Shown here piece after piece: positions 41,038 to 49,095 of a stretch of 64,000 bases of DNA. Below the pieces are notes generated by a model. The model was not told where the DNA came from and did no database searches. It saw only the letters and a list, made by a program, of their open reading frames with translations. The stretch comes from Chromatiales bacterium. GTDB lineage: Bacteria; Pseudomonadota; Gammaproteobacteria; Steroidobacterales; GCA-2729495. Both the position numbers and the translations under genes were made by a program. Position 1 is the first letter of the stretch. Every line of letters starts with the position of its first letter. Where the stretch lies: positions 1 through 64,000 of the forward strand of contig JACKNI010000007.1 in assembly GCA_024234935.1 (NCBI GenBank), written 5' to 3'.

Positions 41038-42051
41038 ATGCGTATTGACCTCATACTGGAATCAAGCGAGTCCCCGGAACGGATTGCAGAGCTGAGCAAG
41101 CTGGCCGAAGACAACGGACTGGGTGGGGTCTGGGTCTCGAACACGCTGAGTGGTCGGGATCCTTTTCTGGGTTTTCTGGCTGCGGCTCAGGCGACCGACC
41201 GCATCCATATGGGACCTATTGCAGTTTCACCTTACGAACTGCATCCGCTGAAAATGGCAACATCGCTGCTGTCGCTGAATGAGGCATCCAACGGTCGTGC
41301 CCGGATCGTGGTCGGTGGCGGTGGCGTGATTGCGACGAGGGCCATGAATCTGCGGCCCGAGCGTCGGGTACGGGGTGTTCGCGAATGCATCGAGATCATC
41401 AAGCAGGCGGCAACAGGCCTGGAGATGCAATATGAAGGAGAGTTGTTCACCGCCAAAGGCTGCAAGGCAGCCTGGGTAACGAAGGCACCGCCCGTCATCT
41501 ATGCTGCTGCCAACAAGCCACAGATGCTGCGCATGGCTGCTCGCTGTGCTGACGGCGTGATGCTGACCGACAAGATAGTGGAGCAGATTGGCGGCGTGCG
41601 GGAAATCATCGATCCGGCGCTGAAGAGAGCCGGCCGGGATCTAGCCGCATTTCAGCTCAGCAACTTCTGGGCGTGGCACGTCAAGAAGACACGGGCTGAA
41701 GCGGAAACCGAGGCACGCGTGAACCTGACGGTGCGCGATGTGCTGTCACGTGAAAAGAATTCACACTTCATGAGTGAGGCAGACATGCGCCTTGTCGAAA
41801 AGATGCGTCCTTCGTTCCTGGCAGCCTTGCGGAAGCGGTCCCCTGTCTACGAGGGAGTCCCGGAACGAATCATCAGGTCCCTTGTTGATAACGTCACGTC
41901 ATGTGCAGGCATCGATGAATTGGACAAGGAAATCGCGCGTTTGCAGGCATTCGAGTCAGCCGGGTTGACCGGGATTGCCTTGCGTATCTACGAAAAGCCC
42001 GAGGAGGCGATTCGACTGCTCGGGAAAAGAGTCGTTCCGGTCTTTGCCTAG
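41038..42051 (+). CDS. LLM-class oxidoreductase, probably F420-dependent (paralogue 3)
   Basis: 337 residues. MRIDLILESSESPERIAEL, IHMGPIAVSPYELHPLKMA and IVVGGGG place it with the genes at 13915 and 37702. Its C-terminus TGIALRIYEKPEEAI is also shared. GC content is lower than in the paralogues, and it pairs with the hemE-like gene. Action on a tetrapyrrole-derived or other unsaturated substrate is pure inference from the pairing. Confidence 0.86.
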   Translation: MRIDLILESSESPERIAELSKLAEDNGLGGVWVSNTLSGRDPFLGFLAAAQATDRIHMGPIAVSPYELHPLKMATSLLSLNEASNGRARIVVGGGGVIATRAMNLRPERRVRGVRECIEIIKQAATGLEMQYEGELFTAKGCKAAWVTKAPPVIYAAANKPQMLRMAARCADGVMLTDKIVEQIGGVREIIDPALKRAGRDLAAFQLSNFWAWHVKKTRAEAETEARVNLTVRDVLSREKNSHFMSEADMRLVEKMRPSFLAALRKRSPVYEGVPERIIRSLVDNVTSCAGIDELDKEIARLQAFESAGLTGIALRIYEKPEEAIRLLGKRVVPVFA

Positions 42052-42140
42052 CGCACTGCTCAATACATTGGCTCCCGCCGTAGAGTCACCTTAAGATCGC
42101 TAAGATAACGGTGGTGGTCGGGTAGAGGGAGGAACACGTC

Positions 42141-44129
42141 ATGGCAAATGACACGAGACGAGCGACGCGGCCTTTCCCTGCATGGGCAGGACTGGTGGCG
42201 CTGCTGGTGGTGTCGGCTGCCATGGCGGGTGATCGCGATGACTGGCAGCACTATGGCGGTGGGCCCGGCGGGTCGCATTATTCCTCGCTAGCGCAGATCA
42301 ATCGCGACAACGTCGGCTCGCTCGCCCTGGCCTGGAGCTACCGCACTGGCGACATCGAGCGGCATCCGGAACACCGGCCGCTCGCCGCACTGAACGTGAC
42401 GCCCATCCTGCTGCCGAAGGCGGCGGGCGAGTCGCTGGTGTTCTGCTCGGCGATGAATCGCGTGATCGCGCTGGATCCGGCGAGCGGCAAGGAGCGCTGG
42501 GTCCACGATCCGCAGATCCGCATCGGGCCCGTCGGCAGCAAGTTCCTGTGCCGGGGTGTGGCCTATTGGGAGGACAGCGATGCAGTTGCTGGTGCCAGCT
42601 GCAGGCACCGCATCTTCACCGCGACCAATGACTTGCGACTGATCGGTATCGATGCGCTGAGCGGCAAGCCCTGCGGGGACTTCGGCACCGCCGGGGTGGT
42701 GGACGTGCAGCCGGATATCCACGACGACGCCCCGGATCTCAAGGAAGGCGATGTGCAGTTCTCGGCGCCGCCGGTGACCATCGCTGATCTCGTCGTGATC
42801 GGGTCTTCCGACAACAGCAAGTTCTGGCGCGCCGACAGCCCGCGGGGCGAGGTGCGGGCCTACGACGCGCGTACGGGTGCGTTGCGCTGGAAGTTCGACC
42901 CGATTCCGCACGAGGCGGAAAATGCTGAAGCCCTGGGCTGGACCCGTGAGGGACTGGAGCACACGGGCGGCGCGAACGTCTGGAGCATGATGTCGTCTGA
43001 CCCGGCGCGCGGGCTGCTTTTCCTGCCCACCGCGACGGCCGCGCCAAACAACTTCGGCGGCAATCGGCCCGGCGACAACCGTTATGCCAACTCGGTTGTG
43101 GCACTGCGCGCAGCCGACGGCACTGTCGTCTGGCACTTCCAGATCGTGCACCACGATGTCTGGGACCTCGACCTTCCGGCGCAGCCGATCCTCGTCGACC
43201 TGAAGCGCAACGGGAAACTGCTGCCGGTGGTCATCCAGCTGACCAAGCAGGGGCTGATCTTCGTCTTGAACCGGGAAACGGGCGAGCCGGTGTTTCCGGT
43301 GGAGGAGCGGCCGGTGCCGACTGACGGCGTGCCTGGTGAGGTGCTCTCGCCGACACAGCCGTTTCCGGTTCGTCCTGCACCGCTCGGCGTAGCGAGGTAT
43401 ACGCCGGAGCAGGCCTGGGGCTTCACGCTGTTCGATCGCTCGGCCTGTCGCAGGAAGCTCGCGTCCTTCGGTCGTTCAGGACTCTATGAACCACCGGGCT
43501 TCGAAGGCACGCTGATGGCCTCATCGGCCAACAACTGGGGCGGTGCGGCTTTCGATCCCGAGCGTTCACTGCTCGTGTTGCCGGTCTCGCAGGTCCCCAT
43601 CTACACGCGGCTCAAGCGCACGGCCGACGTGACGCCCGAAGAACTCGATCAGCCACGGATGGGGCCGATCGGGCCGCCGACGGCGATGGCGGGTACACCT
43701 TATTCGTTTCAGTTCGCGCCGGTGCTCTCGCCGCTGTTCTCGCCCTGCACCCCGCCGCCCTGGGGCGAGTTGATGGCGCTGGATCTGTCCGGCGATACCG
43801 GCACGAAGTGGCGCTTCACGCTCGGTACGCTCGAAAAGCTGATGCCTGTGCCGATACCATTGCCCTTCGGTACGCCGCTGGCCGGTGGCCCGACTGTCAC
43901 CGCCGGTGGACTGGTCTTCATCGGCGCGAGTGCGGACGAGAAGTTCCGCGCCTTCGACATCGACAGCGGCAAGAAACTCTGGGAGGTGAGCACGCCGGCG
44001 TCGGCGATGGCGACACCGATGACCTACTCGGTGGGCGGCCGTCAGTTCGTGGTGGTGGCGGCCGGTGGACACATCGTGGCCGGCTTCCGCAACGTCTCGG
44101 ATTACCTCGTGGCCTATGCGCTGCCCTGA
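42141..44129 (+). CDS. PQQ-dependent (quinoprotein) dehydrogenase, periplasmic (paralogue 2)
   Basis: 662 residues. Signal peptide (cleavage near AAMAG), then the propeller with WQHYGGGPGGSHYSSLAQI, LCRGVAYW, VHHDVWDLDLPAQPIL (catalytic Asp), LTKQGLIFVLNRETGEP, EERPVPTDG and GGPTVTAGGLVFIGAS. No CxxCH haem site or membrane domain is present, so electrons must pass to a separate acceptor. A strong GAGGGAGGA ribosome binding site lies upstream. No pqq biosynthesis gene is in the window. Confidence 0.9.
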   Translation: MANDTRRATRPFPAWAGLVALLVVSAAMAGDRDDWQHYGGGPGGSHYSSLAQINRDNVGSLALAWSYRTGDIERHPEHRPLAALNVTPILLPKAAGESLVFCSAMNRVIALDPASGKERWVHDPQIRIGPVGSKFLCRGVAYWEDSDAVAGASCRHRIFTATNDLRLIGIDALSGKPCGDFGTAGVVDVQPDIHDDAPDLKEGDVQFSAPPVTIADLVVIGSSDNSKFWRADSPRGEVRAYDARTGALRWKFDPIPHEAENAEALGWTREGLEHTGGANVWSMMSSDPARGLLFLPTATAAPNNFGGNRPGDNRYANSVVALRAADGTVVWHFQIVHHDVWDLDLPAQPILVDLKRNGKLLPVVIQLTKQGLIFVLNRETGEPVFPVEERPVPTDGVPGEVLSPTQPFPVRPAPLGVARYTPEQAWGFTLFDRSACRRKLASFGRSGLYEPPGFEGTLMASSANNWGGAAFDPERSLLVLPVSQVPIYTRLKRTADVTPEELDQPRMGPIGPPTAMAGTPYSFQFAPVLSPLFSPCTPPPWGELMALDLSGDTGTKWRFTLGTLEKLMPVPIPLPFGTPLAGGPTVTAGGLVFIGASADEKFRAFDIDSGKKLWEVSTPASAMATPMTYSVGGRQFVVVAAGGHIVAGFRNVSDYLVAYALP

Positions 44130-44143
44130 GAGGTAGCCGCCAC

Positions 44144-44566
44144 TCAGTCCACCGGCTTTCTGCGCAGCGACTTCGTTGCGCCGCGCTGCTTCTTGCCTTC
44201 GAGTCGTCGCAGCTTGGCGCCTTTGCTTGGCCGGGTTGCGATGCGCCTGCGTTGTACCACGGTGACCGTGTTGACCAGTTCGTTGAGCCGGTCCAGTGCG
44301 TCGTCGCGGTTCATCTCCTGGGTGCGATGACGCTGTGCCTTGAGCACGATGATGCCGTCCTGCGTGATGCGCTGGTCGCGCAGTGCGAGCAGCCTTTCCT
44401 GTATCCCGGGCGGCAGCGACGAGGCGCGGATGTCGAAGCGCAGGTGGATGGCGCTCGCCACCTTGTTGACGTTCTGGCCGCCGGCGCCCTGCGCGCGGAC
44501 TGCGGTGAGTTCGACCTCCTCGACTGGCACGCTGATGCGTGTGCGGCTGGCGGAGGGGTCCGGCAT
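44144..44566 (-). CDS. arfB: Alternative ribosome-rescue factor ArfB (YaeJ), peptidyl-tRNA hydrolase
   Basis: 140 residues. It is a release-factor-like domain with the catalytic GGQ (in RAQGAGGQNVNKVAS) and the long basic C-terminal tail (RPSKGAKLRRLEGKKQRG and beyond) that enters the empty mRNA channel of stalled ribosomes. It lacks stop-codon recognition domains, as expected for ArfB. It lies six bases after the upstream small gene, so the two are probably co-translated. Confidence 0.93.
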   Translation of the reverse strand: MPDPSASRTRISVPVEEVELTAVRAQGAGGQNVNKVASAIHLRFDIRASSLPPGIQERLLALRDQRITQDGIIVLKAQRHRTQEMNRDDALDRLNELVNTVTVVQRRRIATRPSKGAKLRRLEGKKQRGATKSLRRKPVD

Positions 44567-44572
44567 CGTCGC

Positions 44573-44926
44573 TCAGGCCGGGTTCTGCAGCAGGTTCTGC
44601 ATGGCCGCGATGAACCCGGCGGTATTGCGCTCGGTCACGGGGCAGCTCTGCAGTTCATCCCAGTCGATACCGGCGGTTGCCTGCTCGAGTACCAGGCGGC
44701 CTTCCTTGCCGTTCCACACCAGGCGTTGCTTCGCGTCGTCGCGGCGGAAACGGATCAGCCAGCTGCCGTAGGCGCCCGCAGCGGCCACATAGTCCTGCAC
44801 GCTGCAGCCGGCATCGGCGCAGGCGCTGGTGACCGCATCGGCAAATTCTTCGGTCGTTGCCGGGTATTCGATGGTGGGCAGCGCCGCCGGGCGGCGGCCG
44901 ATCCACATGACTTCATGTTCTGCCAC
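44573..44926 (-). CDS. Conserved-looking small protein, unknown function
   Basis: 117 residues from the GTG at 44926, chosen because GAGG lies ten bases upstream; a TTG at 44935 is too close to it. It is soluble, with no signal or membrane segment. Features are an N-terminal MWIGRRPAALPTIEYP, and the segment YGSWLIRFRRDDAKQRLVWNGKEGRLVLEQ, which looks like a small beta-sheet unit. I do not recognise the family. Its tight coupling to arfB hints at a translation or stress link, but nothing shows it. Confidence 0.65.
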   Translation of the reverse strand: MAEHEVMWIGRRPAALPTIEYPATTEEFADAVTSACADAGCSVQDYVAAAGAYGSWLIRFRRDDAKQRLVWNGKEGRLVLEQATAGIDWDELQSCPVTERNTAGFIAAMQNLLQNPA

Positions 44927-45073
44927 GGTTTGCAATCCTCAGGAAAAGACGAACGCCGACCAGCCTGGCCGATGAGTGGATGTTACCTGTCACAAGCCCC
45001 GGGCTGAAGCCATCGGCATCAGGCCTCGATCTGCTACGCTCGATGTCACAAGGGGCGTGGAGAGGGGATTCAT

Positions 45074-45832
45074 ATGCGGCGGGTTCAACGCTTGTTGCTC
45101 ATCCTGGCCGGATGTTTCTGCGCGGGACTGGCGATGGCAGCACCCGTAGCCGGTGCACAGGACGGCGTGACCACACGGGAATTGCTGCACTTCCTGCACA
45201 TCTTCCTGTTCGTTTTCTGGCTGGGCCCCGATGTGGCCACCTGGATCTGGAGCCGCAAGGCAGTAGACGCTGGCACACCACCGGAAATGCAGGCGGTGTC
45301 GCGGCAGATGATGGTGCGGGTGGAGATGATCTCGCGCGCCTCGATGAGCCTGATGCTGACGGTCGGCGGCCTGCTCTCGCATTACATCGGCATGGAGCAC
45401 CCGTGGTGGCAGATGGCCGGCATCGTACTGCTGGGACCTGTCTGGCTGCTGCTCACACTCGTCGGGTTTTTCCGCGACGGCACGGCCTTCGGGACGACGG
45501 CAGTGCGTCTGGAAACAGCACTCCGCTGGGTAGTGATCGCGGCGGTACCGCTGTCGGTGATCTGGTCGACGCTGAGCGGGCGCCTCGATGTCGCACCCTA
45601 TGTCGGTGCCAAACTGCTGCTGTTTGCCGCAGTCCTGCTGTGCTGGCAGCTGCTGCGCACCGGCGTACCGCGCAGCCGCCTGTATCCGGCGACAGTCTGG
45701 GTGGGCCTGCTGGCTGCGGCGCTGCTGGGGGTTATGAAGCCCGGTGTGCCGCAGGCCGATGGCTTGCAGGTCGGCCAAAAAGAAGCCCCGCACATGGCGG
45801 GGCTCCCGAGCCTCCAGGTCCAGGCTGATTAA
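45074..45832 (+). CDS. Multi-pass membrane protein, CopD/DUF2269-like
   Basis: 252 residues. A possible signal sequence and about six membrane helices are present. TTRELLHFLHIFLFVFWLGPDVATWIW has the His-x-x-His spacing of CopD-like and related haem or copper membrane proteins. RLETALRWVVIAAVPLSVIWS and YVGAKLLLFAAVLLCWQLL follow. The function is unknown. GAGGGG precedes the ATG. The last codons overlap the minus-strand terminator of the convergent gene and the stop region of that gene by four bases. Confidence 0.72.
   Translation: MRRVQRLLLILAGCFCAGLAMAAPVAGAQDGVTTRELLHFLHIFLFVFWLGPDVATWIWSRKAVDAGTPPEMQAVSRQMMVRVEMISRASMSLMLTVGGLLSHYIGMEHPWWQMAGIVLLGPVWLLLTLVGFFRDGTAFGTTAVRLETALRWVVIAAVPLSVIWSTLSGRLDVAPYVGAKLLLFAAVLLCWQLLRTGVPRSRLYPATVWVGLLAAALLGVMKPGVPQADGLQVGQKEAPHMAGLPSLQVQAD
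45777..45804 (-). terminator. Rho-independent terminator of the sorted-protein gene
   Basis: On the minus strand, an AGCCCCGC / GCGGGGCT stem with a five-base loop is followed by TTCTTTTT. It lies inside the last codons of the plus-strand membrane protein gene. Confidence 0.85.
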
Positions 45833-46392
45833 CTTGCGATCCGTCGCCGCAGACCCAGCAAGCCCACCATCCCTGAACCAAACAGCCAGGCGGCTGCCGG
45901 CACGGGAACCACGGTGTGCGAATAGGTCCAGTTGCCGAAGTTGCTTTCGACACCATAGAGAACCGAGTTGGTTCCATTCGAGCCTGGACCAGCCACGACA
46001 ACCGGCCCCGGGTAACAGCTGCCGGCGGAATTCGCCAGGCTGAACGTGCCTGACGTGGACGGCACCGAATTCGCGGTGATCTGGAAGCCGGTGATCAGCG
46101 TACCGGCACAGGCGGTCCAGCTCGGCGCATTGTTGGTCAGTACGGAGCCGAGGTTGATGGTCGCACCGTTGTTCCAGCTGTAGGTGAGCGCTGTCAGTGC
46201 ACTTACGGGGATGGCGCTGAAGTTGCTGGCATCCGTGATACCCGGGCTCGAGAAGGTCATGCTTCCGCTGCCGCCTGAACCGCCACTCGGCGTCCAGCTA
46301 TAGACCACCGTCATGGCCGAGGCCGGCAGCGCGAGGCAAAGCGTGAGCGCGGCTGCAGAAATCCGCGCAGTCAGAATGGAACCGGTCGTCAT
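45829..46392 (-). CDS. Secreted protein with PEP-CTERM-like (VPxPAAAWLF) sorting signal
   Basis: 187 residues from the ATG at 46392, with GGGGGAGAAG upstream. The signal peptide ends near PASAM. The body is rich in Ser, Thr, Gly and Asn with beta character. The C-terminus is VPVPAAAWLFGSGMVGLLGL followed by RRR: a PEP-CTERM variant motif, a membrane helix and a basic end. Such proteins are processed by exosortase and appear at the surface or in the matrix. No exosortase gene is in the window. Confidence 0.85.
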   Translation of the reverse strand: MTTGSILTARISAAALTLCLALPASAMTVVYSWTPSGGSGGSGSMTFSSPGITDASNFSAIPVSALTALTYSWNNGATINLGSVLTNNAPSWTACAGTLITGFQITANSVPSTSGTFSLANSAGSCYPGPVVVAGPGSNGTNSVLYGVESNFGNWTYSHTVVPVPAAAWLFGSGMVGLLGLRRRIAS

Positions 46393-46539
46393 TGGTCTTC
46401 TCCCCCAGGCGCGGTGTTGTGCACCGCAGCTATCGTTGTATGGCATTGAGGATGATCTTCCTGAAACCGTCTGCGCCCGTCGTCACCCGCCCGGATGATT
46501 TTCCGGAACCGTTTATGAAAGCTGTTTTACAGAACGCTT

Positions 46540-48132
46540 CTATCGGGTGACCAGATCCACCAGCGCGTCCGGGTCAAGCGGCAGCGAGGTGTCCACCTGC
46601 ACCGCGTGTGCGTTCTCGTCCGCGGTCAGCGGTTCCCAGGTGTCGAGCTGGTGTTCGAGGACGGCAAGGTCCGCATCGGACGCGCCCCGCGCCCGACTCA
46701 CGATGCGCTCGCGCAGCAGGGCAGGCGGCGCGGTAGCCTCGATGATTGTGCAACTGATATTGCGCGCCGCGGCCATCGCCCGGAACGGCGCCCGCTGCGA
46801 GACATCGAGAAAGGCCGCATCGACGATGACCAAAAAACCGGCGTCGAGCACCTGGCCCGCCAGGTCCAGCAACCTCGCATAGGTCCGGCGACTTCCCGCG
46901 GAGTCGTAGATGCCCTGGCCCACCGCCGCGCGTGCGTCGGCCTCGGGCGGCACGCCGGCCAGCCGCTTGCGCTCGACGTCGGAGCGAATGCGGATGGCGC
47001 CATGCTTCTCGACCAGAACGCCGGACAGCGTTGTCTTGCCGGATGCGGAAACGCCGCGAGTCAGGATCAGCCGGGGGCGTCCGGACCGCGCGTAGCATTG
47101 CGCCAGTGCCAGATAGCGGCGGGCTTCCGCCTCGGCCAGGGTCTTCTCGTGATCATCGATGCCGGCCTGACGCGCCCGGATGCCATCAACCTTCGCCCGG
47201 ACCAGCGCCCGGTACACCAGGTAAAAGGGCAGGACGGCCAGCCCGGCGTAGTCGCCCGTGCGTTCGAGGTACAGGTTGAGAAAACGCGCGGCGAGCGCCG
47301 GCTGCTGACGCGCCTCAAGGTCCATCACGAGAAAGGCCACTTCGTTCAGTACGTCAATCCAGCGCAGGTCCGGGTTGAATTCGAGGCAGTCGAACACCAG
47401 CGGGCCGTCGTTGACCCAGGCCAGGTTGCGCAGGTGCAGGTCGCCATGGCATTCGCGCACGAAGCCATCGCGCTTGCGCTGCTGGAAAATTTCCCGCAAT
47501 CGCGCGAATGTCCTGATGGTCCACTGCTCCAGTTCGGCGATGCCTTGCGCTGAAATTGCATCCGGCAGTCCTCGGCGCAATTCGGGGAAGTTCTCCATCG
47601 CGGGTGCGATGATCTGCTCCGGCCCGCCGTACTTCACGCTGGCCCCGGCAATGGACACCCGCTGGTGGAAATCAGCGATGAGCCTCGCGAAGGCATCCAG
47701 GTGATGGCCTTTGAGTTCCCCGTGGTCGAGCAGCCGGTCGAGTTGCGCCGACGGCGGGAACTGCCGCATCTGTACCGCGTACTCGATCGCGGCACCGTCA
47801 CCGCCGAGGTGCGGTGCGTCGGGGCTTCCCGTCACTGGTATCACGCCGAGATAGAACGCCGGCGCGAGGCGCCGGTTGAGACGGACTTCCTCTGTGCAGT
47901 AGTGATGCCGTTTGGCCAGTGTGGAGAAATCCAGGAAGCCGAGATCGACGGGCTTCTTGATCTTGTAAGCGTAGGTGCCGGTGAGGATGACCCATGAGAT
48001 ATGGGTTTCGATCAGTTCGAGGGAGCCGACGGGGTGGCCGCAGGCCCCGGGCTTCAGCAAGCCGGCGACAAGTGCTGAGGACGCTGCTGTTTCGCCTGCC
48101 TGATGGCGCGGGCTGACACCGGTCTGGTCCAA
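46540..48132 (-). CDS. Aminoglycoside-phosphotransferase-like / AAA kinase fusion protein
   Basis: 530 residues. The N-terminal part (about 1-330) is APH-fold: AYKIKKPVDLGFLDFS (ATP Lys), ECHGDLHLRNLAW (Brenner motif with catalytic Asp) and VFDCLEFNPDLR (metal). The C-terminal part (about 340-530) is a P-loop kinase with RGVSASGKTTLSG (Walker A), IRSDVERKRL and a zeta-toxin/gluconate-kinase-like layout. The fusion is widespread in proteobacteria, but its substrate is unknown. The start is a TTG preceded by GGGAG; no ATG fits. Confidence 0.85.
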   Translation of the reverse strand: MDQTGVSPRHQAGETAASSALVAGLLKPGACGHPVGSLELIETHISWVILTGTYAYKIKKPVDLGFLDFSTLAKRHHYCTEEVRLNRRLAPAFYLGVIPVTGSPDAPHLGGDGAAIEYAVQMRQFPPSAQLDRLLDHGELKGHHLDAFARLIADFHQRVSIAGASVKYGGPEQIIAPAMENFPELRRGLPDAISAQGIAELEQWTIRTFARLREIFQQRKRDGFVRECHGDLHLRNLAWVNDGPLVFDCLEFNPDLRWIDVLNEVAFLVMDLEARQQPALAARFLNLYLERTGDYAGLAVLPFYLVYRALVRAKVDGIRARQAGIDDHEKTLAEAEARRYLALAQCYARSGRPRLILTRGVSASGKTTLSGVLVEKHGAIRIRSDVERKRLAGVPPEADARAAVGQGIYDSAGSRRTYARLLDLAGQVLDAGFLVIVDAAFLDVSQRAPFRAMAAARNISCTIIEATAPPALLRERIVSRARGASDADLAVLEHQLDTWEPLTADENAHAVQVDTSLPLDPDALVDLVTR

Positions 48133-48246
48133 GATCTGCTCCCGGCTGTGTCTTCGGTTCCGGTCGTCCGGTCATGGCCGCCTCGGCAGATTGCCCTGGG
48201 GCCGCACCGGCCAGTCTACGCCGTGCACTGCGCAGAAACGTCAGGC

Positions 48247-48274
48247 AAAAAAATGCCCCGGACTGGCCGGGGCA
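48247..48274 (-). terminator. Rho-independent terminator downstream of cspA
   Basis: An 8-bp stem TGCCCCGG / CCGGGGCA (48254-48261 and 48267-48274) is followed on the minus strand by a run of seven T (A 48247-48253). It lies about 80 bases after the cspA stop. Confidence 0.85.
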
Positions 48275-48356
48275 CTATTGCATCCGATGATGCCTGTTCA
48301 GGTCGCAGCCGACAGTTGCCTCAGCAGAGGCCCGTCAGAGCGCAGAACCGGTTATA

Positions 48357-48560
48357 TCAGGACGCCCGCAGGTTGGCAGCTGCTGGCTTGCCACGCTCGT
48401 TGGTGATGTCGAAAGAGATGCTCTGACCTTCGTTCAGGGTCGCCATGCCGGCGGCCTGCACTGCAGTCACATGAACGAACACGTCCTTCGAGCCGTCGGA
48501 CGGCTGGATGAACCCGAAGCCCTTTTGGGCGTTAAACCACTTGACAGTTCCGGTAGCCAT
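48357..48560 (-). CDS. cspA: Cold-shock domain protein (CspA family)
   Basis: 67 residues: the complete cold-shock OB fold with RNP1 KGFGFIQP and RNP2 DVFVHVTAV, and the usual start TGTVKWFNAQ. It binds single-stranded RNA and DNA, acting as an RNA chaperone. AAGGAA lies upstream of the ATG in a long AT-richer leader typical of csp genes. It is monocistronic, closed by a clear terminator. Confidence 0.96.
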   Translation of the reverse strand: MATGTVKWFNAQKGFGFIQPSDGSKDVFVHVTAVQAAGMATLNEGQSISFDITNERGKPAAANLRAS

Positions 48561-48833
48561 TAACGTAAGTATTCCTTATGGCGTTAAAAAAAACAGGACA
48601 CTTGGGAATAACGCCGACCCCGCGTGACCTTTAACAATTATGGAGTTTGAGGGAAGCACTCGTCTTGAAATCCCGGACGGGATATTTAGTCGAAGGCTGG
48701 CCAAAAACGCCATTTGCGTGAGTCACGGTATGCGATCTCACAGGGCGGGTCAATACTCCGGTCGATTCTGCTGTGTGACAATCCGGATCCGGTCCCCGTT
48801 TGGGGTCCCGGTTGGCAGGCAGGGAGCAGAGCT
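48561..48833. promoter_or_regulatory. Divergent intergenic region between cspA and slyX
   Basis: This region is richer in A and T than the surrounding genes and holds the cspA leader, including a run of eight T on the minus strand shortly before its ribosome binding site. An inverted repeat, ATCCCG-GA-CGGGAT (48670-48683), lies in the middle. A CATAAT on the minus strand could be the cspA -10. Exact promoters are not resolved and no further gene is seen. Confidence 0.5.
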
Positions 48834-49043
48834 GTGAATGATGGGCTGCGCCTTGAGGCGCTGGAATTCAAGTGTGCGTATCTGGAGCGGGCGATACAGG
48901 AATTGAGTGACGTGCTTTACCAGCAGTCGCAGCGGCTGGACGAGGCGGTGCTGCGCAACCAGCAACTCAAGCAGCAACTCGAGCTGATCGAGAGCCGGGT
49001 CGGCGAGCCGGCAGCTGAGGCGGAGATCCCTCCCCATTACTGA
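48834..49043 (+). CDS. slyX: SlyX family protein
   Basis: 69 residues from a GTG with AGGGAG seven bases upstream. Coiled-coil helix with LEALEFKCAYLERAIQELS and QSQRLDEAVLRNQQLKQQL, ending in PPHY, the conserved C-terminal signature of SlyX. It is soluble; its role is unknown despite the name. An in-frame extension back to 48714 has no SlyX-like content. Confidence 0.9.
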   Translation: MNDGLRLEALEFKCAYLERAIQELSDVLYQQSQRLDEAVLRNQQLKQQLELIESRVGEPAAEAEIPPHY

Positions 49044-49095
49044 TCCGGAGTTCATTGCGCCGCCAAAGGAACGGGCCACGACCCGCCTGTATGTC

